Position numbers and translations under genes: made by a program. The notes below the pieces were generated by a model. That model had not been told where the DNA came from. It saw only the letters and a list, made by a program, of their open reading frames with translations, and did no database searches. A DNA stretch of 64,000 bases from Centroberyx gerrardi (taxonomy: Eukaryota > Chordata > Actinopteri > Beryciformes > Berycidae): NCBI RefSeq assembly GCF_048128805.1, contig NC_136008.1, positions 12,876,572 to 12,940,571 on the forward strand, read 5' to 3'. Numbering within the stretch: the stretch's first letter is position 1; each line of letters starts with the position of its first letter. This document shows, piece after piece, positions 1-45,502 of this stretch.

Positions 1-187
1 AAAGTAAATCCAACAAATGCTGTGGGCCAAAACTATCAATAGGCTATTCCTCTTCTAATAAAGCCATCCAGTAACATTCAACAATGTATCAATGATCAGC
101 ACTCAGACAATTCAAGGCATTAACATGCAAAACCATGACACAAACAACAATCTTGAAAAGCCAGGCTTTGGTGATCCACACACTCAC

Positions 188-650
188 CAGTGTCAGCAGT
201 GACGGTCACCCCCCTGAGCAGGCACTGCACAGCAGCCGACCACCTCTCAGCTTCGGGCCTGCTTTCTGCCAGGTAGGCCCTCACCTGCCTGCGCCGAGAC
301 ACCCCTTTCCGCCGCTTGCCCGGGGGGTACCAGTACAGCACCAGGAGCGGGGGCGCAGGGGCACGAGGGCAGCTGCACCCCACCAGCTCTGATAACGGCA
401 GCAGGAGACGGGCTTCCTTCCCCGGTCGCGGTGACAGGCGCTGGACGTGCACGTGGGTGTGGGTGAGGGTCAGGGCATAGTTGGAGGCCGGAGCCAGTGT
501 AGGGGAGGCAGCAGGGGAGAGCCCCCCCGGACCACCAGGGCTGTTGGGACAGCTGTTACTGTTGCTGTTACTGCCTGATCCCCAGCTAGCAAACTGGCCA
601 TGAAGGAGGGCTTCTGCTGGGGACGGTGTAGGAGGTTCTGGAGATCGCAT
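188..650 (-). CDS. sphk2: Sphingosine kinase 2, first coding exon (partial gene)
   Basis: Sphingosine kinase 2 phosphorylates sphingosine to sphingosine-1-phosphate, in the nucleus, ER and mitochondria. This exon encodes residues 1-154. It contains a LLHGQF motif, then a Ser/Asn/Gly/Pro-rich low-complexity insert, then the SPHK2 N-terminal block with YALTLTHTHVHVQRLSPRP, LPLSELVGC and RPEAERWSAAVQCLLRG. These align well with remembered human SPHK2 (LLHGEF, ALTL..QALHIQRLRPKP, CLLRGLP). The ATG at 650-648 is chosen because an in-frame TAA lies 10 nt upstream (662-660). The exon ends at 188 before a consensus GTGAGT donor, in phase 1, so the catalytic DGK-type domain lies beyond the left edge. 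The N-terminal insert is longer than in mammals. Confidence in the family is high; the assignment to paralogue 2 rather than 1 rests on the N-terminal block and the rpl18 neighbour. Confidence 0.88.
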
Positions 651-3600
651 CCTCACTGCTTAGTGGGACACGATTTAGCAGGTGAAGTAAAAAATTCAAT
701 CTACTGTAAAGAGATTTCTTCTAAAAAAAGTCGATGGGTAGTATTTCATACAGTCAGAGGCTTGAAGGATGGAATTAGGCAGCTCTTCAAGATTTGCCGG
801 GAAACTCAAAATGTATCTGAATGTCAGTCTGAGAACTTTATCCCTAAAGCCTCCTCAAAATCATTCTTCCTCTTCAGTGCGTGAATTCAAGAGACAATGT
901 CCCAAAAATAGAGTTCTGGTTTCTGTATCCATCTGTCCATTTCAGAAGTACTTCTTCATCTGAGAGGAAAAAACAGCTTCCAGTTTGAAGGTGCTTCTGT
1001 TTAGAGTATGAATCCAGTGGCGATGGGACTTGCTAACGACCAGTCTTTGTGTCCAGCTCCCATCTATTCAGACACAGTTGTCAGTTTCTACAGTTTCTCA
1101 GCACTGTCAGTTGAAAAATGGACAGAAAATACTTCAAAATATCAAATCCCAGATAAAAGAGGCTTAAAGTATTTACCTTCATTAAACAAGAGTGTTTTTC
1201 ACAAAGATTGCATAAGTACAAAGATATTACATTATATTTCAAAACTGCCTATTGTGATAACAATATAGGGCAGCTTAAGAACAGTTGTTCAACATCAATA
1301 ATAACTATTTAAATAATACAACAAATGAACACAACTGAAACTATAAGTTGCATTGGAAAATTAAGTATGAAAAGACAAACATAAACAAACACACCTTGCT
1401 TGGACAAGGAGGCTACAGCAATTAAATTAACTCCTCAAAAAAAGATTTGTGGAATATTTTGCGTGGTAAGTGCTGGTCAAAATGTAATAAATGCCACAAA
1501 AATACGATAAGAGCAGGCTTTTTCAAAGTCTTAGATACCTGTATTGCTATGTTTAATTTCAGTGATAAACGGGAGGCAGCAGAGAGGAGTGACTGGGCCA
1601 GTCCTCTTAACAGTAGTGTGACACATAAAGGTTTCAGCCAAACAAGTATTCCTGCGTAATTCTATAATTTGTTCTCGAAACAGGAGGGTGGACACTAGGA
1701 AAGACAGATGGGAGACTAGACAACAAAAAAACAAAACAAAACAAAAGACAAACAAGGAGACAGCTCCAGGTGGGTCCTTGGTTTATGTCATGGTAGTGTC
1801 CTTGAGTCAAGCGTCATGTTCCTTCCCATAGATGTGTGTTCCTGTATGAAGGAGAGGAGAAAGGACAAGAGTCAATAATCCAACTGGAAAAAATGAGCAG
1901 AGCTGTAATGAGAGTGGGCTATCCACCTACAGGTGGTTTGCAGACATACATGAAATAGACATGAAAGAGGGGAGTGTTATGTGGTAGCATACTTAACTTA
2001 ATAACTTCATTCATGTGTTCTTCTAAAAATTCACTTGGATTTTATTGTTGCAAAGGTGAGTATTTCAGTATCACATTTTCGCAATTAGGATAAGTGGAAT
2101 TAGGACAGAGTAGGACTCTGATAAGAGGAAGAGATTATGGTTAGAGGGTGAGGCAAGGCAAGACCCATTATGCCCCTTGACCTCAGTCTTGTCTTCGTTG
2201 AAGCACACTATGACTCAGAGTCACACATCCTCAATAGCCTTGCTGAGACGGATTCATTTGGATGAAAGGTTGTGTAATGAGCGCAACCGATTTTGATATT
2301 TGCACATTGAGGCTTCTGTCCAGAAGGGTTTGGAGCTATAAAATCGCTTTCACAATTTGAACCTAGAGTTGAGATCATAAAGATCGCTGGCCTGGACTGC
2401 AGAAATATACTGATAATCAAAATAACCCGAAGCAGCTCTCGGGAATGGATTTTCATAGCAGAAACATACTGAGGATTAAAATGACTCCAAGCAGCTACTT
2501 CCGTTTACAAAACCACCAAGACTGGGACTGATGTCACAAGAGATGTTCTCATTTCACAAATTTGACAACTCTACACGTAACTTGTTACATATTTTCCAAA
2601 TGGCTCTCTCTGTGTAGCATGGTACAATACATCCGTTCTGAATGAATTTGATAGCGGACTTCACCTGACTTTCTTCTTGAGACTTGGTGCGTCAAAACGT
2701 TATGTGATTCTAGACTATTACCCACTAGACTCAACTAAGCCCTAAATTAATAAACTGATCACATCTCTGCAGCACATTGAAGAGAGTTGTCTCTGAAGTT
2801 TTATAATAGGCGGGGAACGTTATGCAAGCTGCGGTGTAGACAAAATCAATACTTGGCAGATGTCCTTGTCTGATAAAATAGAAAAAAATAACTTCTCTGA
2901 TGCCCATTGTTGCACCTTACGTCCTTGAAATGCAGGGCGGGGACACCCAGAAATAATATCAGCAGGCTAATTTTGTCCCCCACACAATGAGGCTGCTGAG
3001 TGACTTCAGAATATTTTGGACAAAATTTCAGTTTGTTCATAGTTTGGACTCAAGACCCTCTCTAGACGATCAGCTGGTTAGACTCTTGGTTGATAGCGTG
3101 TCAGCTAACATTAGTTATCAAAACAAGCTTGTTCGTTAGACTTTAACCGATGTCATCCACCTAACGTTAGCTTGTTGACAGCCTGTTAGCTAGCCAGCTA
3201 ACCAACAAGCGTTCAACACAATCATAATGGACCCAATCTGAGAAGAAGCTAACTGAACTAACACTATAGTCTTTTGGCATCTTTATCTTGAACCAGAAAA
3301 TGAGCCCTAACTTTTCAATAAATAACATAGCTAACGCTACCCAACGTTATAGTACAACATCAGTACAGTAAACTGCTGCCTGACAAGCACGACATACGTC
3401 AGTGTTAGCTAGTAGTTTTGCTAGTTAACGCTAGCTGAAGCTACCAACTTGCTGCATTATTAAAACTTTATTCTCCATAAAGTTACGCAAGATAGCGACG
3501 AGTAAATGAAACAGCTCCCAATTATTTCCAATATTTCGTGTCTCGGCTCTCAGTCTGGTTCATAAGTTATCCAACTACGCTGAAATGGGAGATAAATGAC

Positions 3601-3750
3601 AACGTTAGCTAGCTGTCGTTAACGGGCGTTATGATTCCAACAAATACGATTCTGAGTTTCTTTATAAATGGTGTAAAATTAACTACAACCATAGCAAGAA
3701 ACAAAGTTGAATCTAATACAGCAATCAACAAACAGAGAACTTAACATTAC
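651..3750. other. Probable sphk2 first intron, no gene seen
   Basis: No conserved coding sequence was recognised on either strand. The stretch is AT-rich. Around 3060-3620 it is unusually dense in GTTAGC/GCTAAC words and AACGTT. It most likely is the intron between a sphk2 5' noncoding exon and the first coding exon; short open frames here look random. Confidence 0.5.
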
Positions 3751-3950
3751 CTCATCTTGTCTCCCCCCACGACGATAAAAAGTCGCTTGCACTCCCCTCG
3801 CTCTGAAAGCTCTGGGTCCGTTCAGGAAGTGTCCGAGACTGGAGGCGCAGCAGTTTTGAGCGGCGGAGAGGAAATCCAATGGTGATAAGGAAAACATTGC
3901 AACACCCACCGACATTCTCCAATCATTGACAGACTATCACTTCCTGGCCA
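3751..3950 (-). promoter_or_regulatory. sphk2: Candidate sphk2 5' noncoding exon and promoter
   Basis: On the minus strand a GC-richer stretch ends at 3751 in front of a donor-like GTAATG. It is CpG-rich relative to its flanks and carries ETS-type CACTTCCTG words (near 3826-3834 and 3946-3954). If spliced to the sphk2 coding exon it would be mostly untranslated: its ATG near 3756 is out of frame with the kinase. Position and strand suit the sphk2 promoter, but no transcript evidence is available. Confidence 0.35.
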
Positions 3951-4237
3951 AGGTAAAACGTGTTCAGGAATACATAGCTACATAGAATAAATCTATACTG
4001 CTCAATAGATTCATGCCACATGTTCACATTATAGTTATAAGTGACATGTGCTGCAAAAAGGAATTTGTTTTATCCCAGTCACTTTTCTGCTGTGAAGCAG
4101 CAGGTCACCTGCTGCTTTAGCAAGTTTTCTCATCTTTTCAACAATGGCAATGTAATACAGATGTATTTTGAAGAGCATTTTTGTGAGCTGTCAGATGAAC
4201 ACAAAAACACAAGACAATTCATTTTGTATCGCCAATC

Positions 4238-4243
4238 TTTATT
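4238..4243 (-). terminator. rpl18: rpl18 poly(A) signal
   Basis: The minus strand reads AATAAA here, 32 nt past the rpl18 stop codon. Such a very short 3' UTR is typical of ribosomal protein genes. Confidence 0.8.
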
Positions 4244-4274
4244 TGTATCAGATTGCATGGAAAACAAAAAGAGA

Positions 4275-9221
<4,947 letters not shown>

Positions 9222-9270
9222 CTTGGGCTCAGAGCGAAAAGGGAAAAGGAAGAGCCGTGGTCTCGCGATA
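9222..9270 (-). promoter_or_regulatory. rpl18: rpl18 5' UTR with TOP tract and TCTCGCGA promoter element
   Basis: Just upstream of the rpl18 ATG the minus strand carries the pyrimidine run CTCTTCCTTTTCCCTTTTC, matching a 5' terminal oligopyrimidine start that puts ribosomal protein mRNAs under mTOR/LARP1 translational control. About 10 nt further upstream, TCTCGCGA at 9261-9268 matches the core of the TCTCGCGAGA palindrome common in housekeeping promoters. The exact start site is inferred. Confidence 0.7.
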
Positions 9271-9670
9271 AACAATTCTCTGAAATCACGGGCTTCTGAT
9301 TGGCTGCACAGCATGCACTTCCAGCACGCCGGGGTCAAATTGTGGGCTTGATTATTTAGCATAGCACCTCTAGTGGCAGAAACGACAAACACCAGTCAAG
9401 ACCTTTGGGACCTGACCATTATCTTATTCAAGAATCAGAGTTCACAAGGGATAACATCACCTGAGTTATTCCAGATGAGAAACAGGATGATTTTCTGGTC
9501 AGTATTTTACTTATTTTGGGTAAATTCCTCATTCATAGGGCTAAATGGTCGAAGATGAAGCTTTCATTCAATACATTCCATAAAGAACTTTGTCATTACA
9601 TTTCATCCTTTTAGTTTATTAAGAGTAGGAATGCAAAAATGCTCTCTCAGACTTGTTGGATGACTATAAC

Positions 9671-9677
9671 CTGCTTT

Positions 9678-9709
<32 letters not shown>
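9671..9709. repeat. TTTTG pentanucleotide repeat
   Basis: A short run of TTTTG units, then an AT-rich stretch, in the spacer between rpl18 and the mpv17-like gene. Confidence 0.8.
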
Positions 9710-9710
<1 letters not shown>

Positions 9711-9898
9711 TTATTATTATTTATTTATTTACTTGTGTAAATGCCTGTACTTGTGCTTGTACATTTTGCATAAAAAAATTATGTTTCTTGTTTCTTCAGT
9801 AAAAGTGATAACTAGAGTCTGCCTTCAAAGAAGTCCCACTAATGGAAGCTATTCTAGATTATTTTCAAATGAATCGCACACCCAAATAACAACACTTT

Positions 9899-9904
9899 TT
9901 TATT
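9899..9904 (-). terminator. mpv17l: mpv17-like gene poly(A) signal
   Basis: The minus strand reads AATAAA about 40 nt beyond the stop codon of the mpv17-like gene. Confidence 0.7.
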
Positions 9905-9942
9905 GAAATCACAATCATTCTGGTCCAGTTCAATAGCTTGCA

Positions 9943-10247
9943 TCATTGAGATGAAGGTCCTGGGGGACTGCGGCCCCCCTGCTGTCTGAAGTGACACAGG
10001 AAGACGGTCCAAACCAGTGCTATGCCTCCAACAAACACTGTCCGCGCCACAGGGGGGACCAGGGCAAAATTCACAGCCTGAGACAGTGGGAGAGATCAAA
10101 AAGGATATTGCATCTGTATCTGTCTCTCTGTCTGTCTGTCTGTCTGACTGTCTGTGTGAATCTATGTGGATGCAGAAACTGATGAATGATGGGATGTACA
10201 ATAATATCTCACCTGCATTGTAGACCAGTAAACCACTCCAGTCTGTT

Positions 10248-10310
<63 letters not shown>

Positions 10311-10969
10311 ACTTATTACTTATTACATGGCATTTAGGAACATGTAACCATCTGTTGCATGTAATCCAGTAAGGACTATCTGTGGCTGTCTGTACCTTGT
10401 ACGAAGGCCAGAATTTCTGCCTCCAGTCCTCTAATGGATCCTCTTTGTTCTCTAATACACTCAGACCTAAATGTGAGAGAGGGACATTAACATCCAGTAA
10501 AAAAAAAAACACAACAGACAGCAGCAAAGCTTCCCAGTGAGAATGAAAACAAAGCCACAGCAGCTCAGTATATCCACAACAGGATCATTATATGTATGGG
10601 CCTTATAACACACTCACCTATGAAAAAGGCACTGATGGTGGCAGGAGCTGCAATCACCTGATCCAACACAACTTTCCCGGTTATTGTCTTGACTCCGCCC
10701 CCTGGCAGCATCCTCTCCAGCCCCCTCAGCCAGTGGTAGTTGAAGTTGGCATGGAAACAGAGTCCAACAAATGCCACTCTAGCCGTCTGACTCCAGTCAA
10801 TGCCAGCTGCTCTATACAGCTGTGGTGAATCCTCTGATCTGCAGCCTTCAGCAGGTTTCCCTCCCAGCATGCTCTGCTGTATGAGGTCGGCAGAGGCAAA
10901 CAGCACCGTGTATCCCGCCACATTACTGATGTATGGGTGAGCCTTGAACAAGGCCCAGGCTCGGTTCAT
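9943..10969 (-). CDS. mpv17l: Mpv17-like protein, four exons
   Basis: This belongs to the Mpv17/PMP22 family of small four-helix membrane proteins of the inner mitochondrial or peroxisomal membrane; MPV17L has been linked to reactive-oxygen handling. Coding exons are 10618-10969, 10396-10466, 10213-10242 and 9943-10077. They join in frame to 195 aa; the human paralogue is 196 aa. Visible family motifs are FHANFNYHWLRGLERMLPG (residues 72-90), VVLDQVIAAPATISAFFIG (100-118), WRQKFWPSYK, TGVVYWSTMQAVNFALVPP and a final hydrophobic VWTVFLCHF. The FHANFNY.WLR.LER pattern favours MPV17L over MPV17L2 or MPV17. The start MNRAW is chosen because TTTCAG, a likely 3' splice site, lies one base upstream of the ATG. 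A GA microsatellite sits in the intron just upstream of exon 3. Confidence 0.88.
10257..10311. repeat. GA microsatellite in mpv17l intron
   Basis: An almost pure GA repeat of about 55 bp begins roughly 15 bp upstream, in transcript sense, of mpv17l coding exon 3. On the transcript it reads (CU)n and could act as an extended polypyrimidine tract for that 30-nt exon. Confidence 0.85.
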
Positions 10970-11289
10970 GCTGAAACTATTGATCAATGAGGGACATAAA
11001 GGGTTATAAGGAATATTGATCATAAACCACTCAGTGCTTCTGCTTCGTTCATTCACAATAAAGCCACTAGGCCACTGCTTTACGATATGAAATTTGGAAT
11101 TTTTTTAATTAATGTTAAAAATAAAACTGATATGTTAATTTTCTGATGCAAGCGAAAACATATAAAATTCATGATGGACATAAATTGATGCATATCATCA
11201 TAGATTCTGAATAAAATGTGAAAAATTATAACTGCTGTATCATATTCTGCCCTAACTCATTGTTTCAACCAAGAAGTAATTAAACTTAC

Positions 11290-11340
11290 CTTTCAGCCCA
11301 GCTCTTCTCACTCCCTTCTTAAATGACCAAAGCCACAGAG
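11290..11340 (-). promoter_or_regulatory. mpv17l: Candidate mpv17l 5' noncoding exon
   Basis: A consensus donor, GAAAG followed by GTAAGTTT, ends a possible 5' UTR exon at 11290, about 320 bp upstream of the mpv17l start codon. A second minus-strand donor-like site, CTGTG followed by GTAAGTGA, ends at 11843 and could be an alternative first exon. Upstream exon limits and start sites cannot be fixed from sequence alone. Confidence 0.4.
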
Positions 11341-12085
11341 ACAAAAGCTGTTTTCGGATTGGCTCAGTTTGATGGTGAGGAGGGGCTGAGTGACTCTCAG
11401 CCAGTTAGAGATGAATCTAGAGGTGAAGGAGGTTTTCTCAGCTGGTCAAAGTTCTGCCACTGTGCCGGAGAATGTGTGATAAGACTGATAAGATCAGCCC
11501 AGTGGAGAAGAATCTGAGAAAATACCACATGTGAGGAATGACCCACAAAGCAATAATCTGCAGAAGACTGTTGAGAACTGATATGAAAGAAACAGCAGCC
11601 TGCAAACTGTTGTAGCTTCTATTATCTTTGATTTGTGTAGATTTAGACCAGTATAATTGGCTGAAGCTCCAATAGCAGTACACATGAAACATCACACTCA
11701 TAAGGTATGATATTGTTATTATGAGTTTAGGCATTTATGCTTAGATATTTTACTCTCATACCTTCCCATGCAAATGAAAGATCACTTGGGTATTTTCTCC
11801 TCCTGGCTGTGTAACATGTATAAAGCGGTTGTTGTCACTTACCACAGATAATTTGCCCCAATGAGTGAAGTGTTAAAGGCGAAAGTGCACCAGAATGTTA
11901 GCTGTACAGCCCCCTGGTCTGAAGCACATGTGCTGTCACTATAAATAGATGCCACTCCTGCAGCAAAGCTTCCTTCCTTTGATTAGTTTTCTCCTTCAAC
12001 ATTAAGCTTGGCATACTAAGATGAGTAAAATCTTATATGTATTAGTGTAAAGACAGGCCAGCACAGGATCATAAAGCTGATTGAG

Positions 12086-12330
12086 ATTTAAGATAAGATA
12101 AGATAAGATAGCACTTTATTAATCCCCTTGGGGAAATTCAGGTGCCACAGCAGCAACTGGCAGACAGTGCCATGGAAAACAAGTACAGTAAGTACAATAA
12201 CATAATAAAAAAGAAGAGGTACTAAGATAAAACAATAGAAGTAATGTACATAATATAGAGACTATGGAGACAGTGCAAAAATGCAAATAATAATAATAGT
12301 CTCTGGATAAGATCTATTCACAGCTGCAAG
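12086..12330 (-). mobile_element. Non-LTR retrotransposon 3'-tail fragment
   Basis: Reading the minus strand, the sequence ends in CCCCAAGGGGATTAATAAAG followed by an ATCTT-type repeat tail. This is the 3' end pattern common to a fish LINE group, with GGGGAT.AATAAAGT before a short tandem tail. No reverse transcriptase remains. A second, oppositely oriented copy of the same tail lies at about 30100-30258. The exact LINE family was not determined. Confidence 0.55.
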
Positions 12331-12499
12331 CCTTGCACCAAAATATAAATCAATAACAATAAGCAGAATATCAATCATGTAAGACTATGTCAATATGTAT
12401 GGCATAAATGAGGCTCCTTTGAAAATCAGGTTGGGGTCAGATTGAACATCCACAGTAAAAAGTAAAAAGTAGGAAAAGTAAAATAAATAAATAAATAAA

Positions 12500-15454
<2,955 letters not shown>

Positions 15455-16200
15455 GGAGGCCAGTTTGTTACTTATTGAACCGATGTGAAGAGCTCTGTCA
15501 GCCATGTTTCAGACTCTTCAGTGTTGGTGGAAGAATGGCTTTGGCACTACGGCTGTTCTCCTAGTGTGCATGTCGAGGGTTTAGAGCGAAAGGGGCGTAC
15601 AGTAAAGTGACCTTTTCCTTATATTATAGCAGAGCAAATGACTTTAAATGATTGCATCTTGTTTATTCAAAACATATCATAGGAATTTCATACTCATTAC
15701 TATTACAGAGATTAAAATTCAGAAAATGGATATTCTATAAAAAGCGATTAGGTGCAGTTAAGCCCTTTTGTGCCAAATTTAATCTAGGGTTTTCACCTGA
15801 GTCTTTTGGATTTTCCAATTTATTGTAAAATATTGCATGTGATTACAAATGTGTTTGACCATTAACAAGAGCTTTCCAATGATATATAATACTCATTTTC
15901 AGCCAAAATGTCATTTACACCCCTTTTGTACCAAACCCTCTGTGAACGTTTGTTAAAACTGTTAATTCTGTGAATTTAGTGTGTGTGTGAATCTCAGTCT
16001 GTGTGAAGTAATGATAAAGTGATCTTATTGACCGAAGTGTGTATTATCAATGTTGGAAGTGCTGTCAAATATGCATAATATAAATAAACAAACAATGATG
16101 AATACTGTGTAATAATACTAATAACTCCTGTAAGGTGAGTGTGTACATGCGTATATGTGTGTGTGTGTGTGTGTCCAGCCTGTACCCTCAAATAAACAAA
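15455..16200 (+). other. 3' UTR of the FAM181-like gene
   Basis: AT-rich sequence follows the stop. Plus-strand AATAAA signals occur at 16084-16089 and again near 16191, either of which could end the transcript. A TG microsatellite lies at about 16157-16175. Confidence 0.5.
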
Positions 16201-19200
16201 CACAGCCACACAGAGATCAAAACCAACGACATATATTAAAGTTAACCCCGGTCAGATGTTTTATAATTACAGCATCATAAACAAAAAAAAAAGGCTAAAC
16301 ACATTTCCAAAATGTTTCAAGTTCCACAGTAGCCATAAACAAACACAGAGAAAAAAAATAATAACACCTTTAAGAAGCACCGGCCTTGTCTCTTGCTACA
16401 GGTGAACAGACACTTGAACTGATCTGTCCTCGTTCCAGCAATCCATTTGCCTTGGGATTTTGATCTACCAAGGCGTCTACACCACATTTAGACACTGATA
16501 TGACATTTTGAGATTATAACATTTAAGTGAACAAACAGTTAAAGTGACAGATTGTATCCTGATAACACGTTAATACCAGCTCAGTTGACATAATGCCATG
16601 TCGGCCTCTTTGAGATCTGTGACCTGACAAGCAGACGCAATCTACTGACGATGTCCGGCTGTGTTTATCCCCATTAGTTGTGTGTAAAGTGCAGCATTTA
16701 CACAGTATCTTACAAAACACCCCATCAAACAGAATCCTTTGCATATTGACAAAATAAAAGAATCATACATACAGAAAAAAAACAAAAAAAAAAAAAACCT
16801 CATAGGGTATTAAATATATGTCGTTGCTCAGTAGTCAAAGACAAACTCATTCTTCACCCAGTTATCCCTCAGTTTGATCGTTTTTCATAATCACCCGTGA
16901 CTAAACTTGAGTCACGGTGAACCTGGCTTGGCAAAAAACATACATGTCTAAAAAATATAAAAGGATACACATGGGACGTTAAGCCTGGGAACTATTGTAC
17001 ATAGATACAGGTTCACCGTTTTTGTTTTGTCAGTGCAGATGTTACCTTTGCAATGCTGCCTCATTAGAGTAAAATCTACTCCACCTACTTGGTATTTTTC
17101 ATCCCATATGCATTAGAATAAAACTAAGAGGGAGCAGTAATGATGAACCAGTTTTCAGAAAGCAACAGTAGACAACCCTGATTACCGAACACTACAGGTC
17201 CTGTGTGTAATCAATGGTAAACGCCAACAGCATCATTAATTCTTTGCCATATAGTATATATTTCCAGAATGGGAAAAAAAAACAACAATAAAACATTATG
17301 AACAATTCTAGAAACACCATTTGTGATCTCAACTACACAATCTTTATCTGCTTTATTTCCCATTGAAAATTAAAGCACAAATTACACCGTTTCTATTAGG
17401 TTGAGTAGCTGAAGCAGCATGTCCCGGTTAATTAAGACATCGCTCTGTGTGTCTTGGTCTAAAAACTAGACATCACATTATCTTCCTGTACAGACTTACA
17501 GCTGTGTCAGGCAAACAGGTGCGAGGGGGAGTCAGAAACAAAATAAAAAAAGACCTTTATCTGTCAAAAGATAAATAAAACATGAGTGAAACATGCTGGG
17601 GAAATGGAGATGTTTCACCAAAGGGAAAAAAATCTTCAAAGCCAGGTTTTAAAACACAGTGTCTTTTCCAGAAGGGTAAACTGATCAGTGCATAAGGCAG
17701 CACTGAATCACAGACACCACACACGTTTATCTAATTTTGTGTTTCGTTAGGTTGAGTTTTAAAAAAAATCTACTTCTTGTTCTACTTGCCATTCATTTCA
17801 TAAAAGTGTTTTTTGACGATTCATTCTTTACTGCCTCCATTGTCACATTAATCTACGATCTGAAAGCGCTGCGAGTCTCGCTGTTCTACAATCTTCTACA
17901 CAGGAATCGTGAGCAGAGACTGAATTTTCTCTACTAAGGGAATCATCCGGGTTAGTCACCGGACGCTTGGTGGAAAATCTAACCAGCCTCTACTCCTGTC
18001 TTCTACTCTATTCTACGCTACTCTACGTTTACTACAAATTTAAGTCCCTTTTCTCATCCATACGCCCACCATTTGGTTAAACACAAAAGCTTTGTTTGAT
18101 TAATAATTTACACAGTTAATCAGTAAAAATCAATATTACAATGTACAAGATGCTTGTTCAAAATAAAATATGATGCATTTGTTCAAAATGAGTATGTCAG
18201 TCTAAAAAAAAAAAAGATCCATTGTCACAATTTCTTCTGCTTTGAGTAAAAAGATAAATTGGTACAGTTCTCCACAGCTTATTTCTAGACTTAAAGTTGT
18301 TCTGCTGTGGGACACATCCCATACATTTCTATTTCTTTTCTGTGAAGAAACCAAGATGCCAAAATGATACAGCAAACCTAAAGTGACCTAAACCAGACAA
18401 ATACAGTAATCCACCAGCAATTCAGACCAGGTCTCCCATGGATGTTCGCCTCTGACATCTGAAGGCTAAAGCTGACTGAAAAAAGGACTGTGCTGACCGT
18501 AACTACGCTGCGCTTCATGACTGTGAGAATGTAATAAAGTTCAGGCTGAGAAGAGCCTGACATCAGTGCCAGCAATACCAGAAGTAATCATAATAACATG
18601 CTTGCCCACAAGACAGAATCATACAGAAAACAACCAGCAATCAATAACTTAGGTTCATATTTAGATTGATATAAATTATACAAATTCAAATACCTGTAGT
18701 CAATAAGAAGCAATATGTTAAGACTTAAGTTAAAGAAACTATCTAGTGCTATCTACTGCAATATCTAACTACATACTGTTCCTAATCTATAGAAAAAGGA
18801 CATATCATTTGAAAGAACCTTAATGCAGCGGTGCACCAAGCTTGACTGCATGTTGGTTGCTTTTTATGGTCATTTATGAAAGTGATGCAATTGTTGGTGT
18901 CATTACAATCATGACACACGATATGAAAAATGTATCAATATGTTACGGGACTTGTCGAGTGACGATTATGTAATGCTTCCCAGTTCCTGATCAGCCATTT
19001 CCAATAAAAAGTTGATGCTGGCTTGTTCTCAGCTGCACATTAAATATCAACATTACCAATTTTCTCGCTTCTCTACTGCTCTCTCACTGAAAATGTGTGT
19101 CACAACGTGTATATTCTCTTTCCTCCACTCTTTTTCCTTTTGACCCAATAATGATTTCCAGATCATTTCAAGTTTCATTTGAGGTTTTTTAAAAAGTTTA

Positions 19201-20050
19201 GTAAAATATACAGATGTTAAGTTGTTTATCACACTTGCAATCAGAGCATGGCCTTAACACACACACTTAGAGAAGGCGAGTTCTCCGTACCACGTGTGTT
19301 TATGACTTCCACTTGTTAACTATTTTCTGCAACATGTAGATTGTCTCAACCCTTTTGAGAACTAATTTCACCCTCTTGTTCTATTCCAGCAGCCCTTTGC
19401 GAAATCAGGTAGATTGTACATTTCCTAGCTATCCTCGTCAAAGAGTTAAACATGGCTTAAATATTGAAATACTTCCTACAAGACGTGGTAGCCATATTGT
19501 TTTCTGCCCTGTAAGCGTTGTACAGCATCATGGAATTAGATGACAACTATGCTGATATAATTAGCTTTCCCCTTGGAATTCTGGGAGGTGTAGTTTAGCT
19601 TCCCAGAAATGCATTTACATAGATGTAATGCGGAGATTTACAGTCTTATGGTTTTGTTCTGTCACTCAGTGCATTGAAACTAAAAATCAATTCCAGTTGT
19701 CTCCTCTTCGAAGAATGTTGTTTTGTGTGTGTGTGTGTGTGTGTGCGTGTGTGTTTTCTGCTCTTGCTCGGAAAAAGGAGGCAAAACTGTAAAGAGCAGT
19801 GATATATCAGTCTGTTTGTGTGTTTACATCATAGTGTGTTTGTTAGCGCCTGATGTATTTGTTCTACACTGTATACATGAGTTTGTATGTTTATCTTTAT
19901 GTACTATAATGTTCTGTTCTGTACTGTGTGCATGTCACTCCTTCACCCCTGAGTAGTTGAGGCTGTGAGAGGCCAATGCGTGCGTGTTTGTGTGTTTCTG
20001 TGTGTGTGTGTGTGTGAGTGTATGTGTGTATCTGAGAGTCTATGTGTGTG
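16201..20050 (-). other. Probable long 3' UTR and spacer downstream of myh14
   Basis: About 3.8 kb without a recognisable gene lies between the convergent FAM181-like gene and the myh14 stop. It is AT-rich. A minus-strand AATAAA signal is at about 17352-17357. A long myh14 3' UTR is plausible, but its end cannot be located. Short open frames here have no family features. Confidence 0.45.
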
Positions 20051-45248
<25,198 letters not shown>

Positions 45249-45467
45249 GGTAGTACTGGCACTGGATTGGGGGGAAAACCGAGAGAGAAAAAGAGGAACA
45301 ATGAAAAGTGAGCCTGTGTTGAGAAATTTCTTGTCACAGACCCATTGTCATGTGGGAGGCTAGAAGTTGGAGCGCTGTGGATGATGTAAAGGTCTGTCAG
45401 ACAATGACACTGATGTGATTCTGCTTCAAGACACCACACACACGCACACACACACTTCATATGCGCC

Positions 45468-45502
<35 letters not shown>

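Noticed and set aside
10162-10527. 121-codon minus-strand frame overlapping mpv17l
   Set aside because: It reads through two mpv17l exons and the GA repeat; the spliced gene explains it.
11938-11946. TATAAATA box on the plus strand
   Set aside because: A TATA-like word is present, but no transcript start, exon or ORF follows it within reach.
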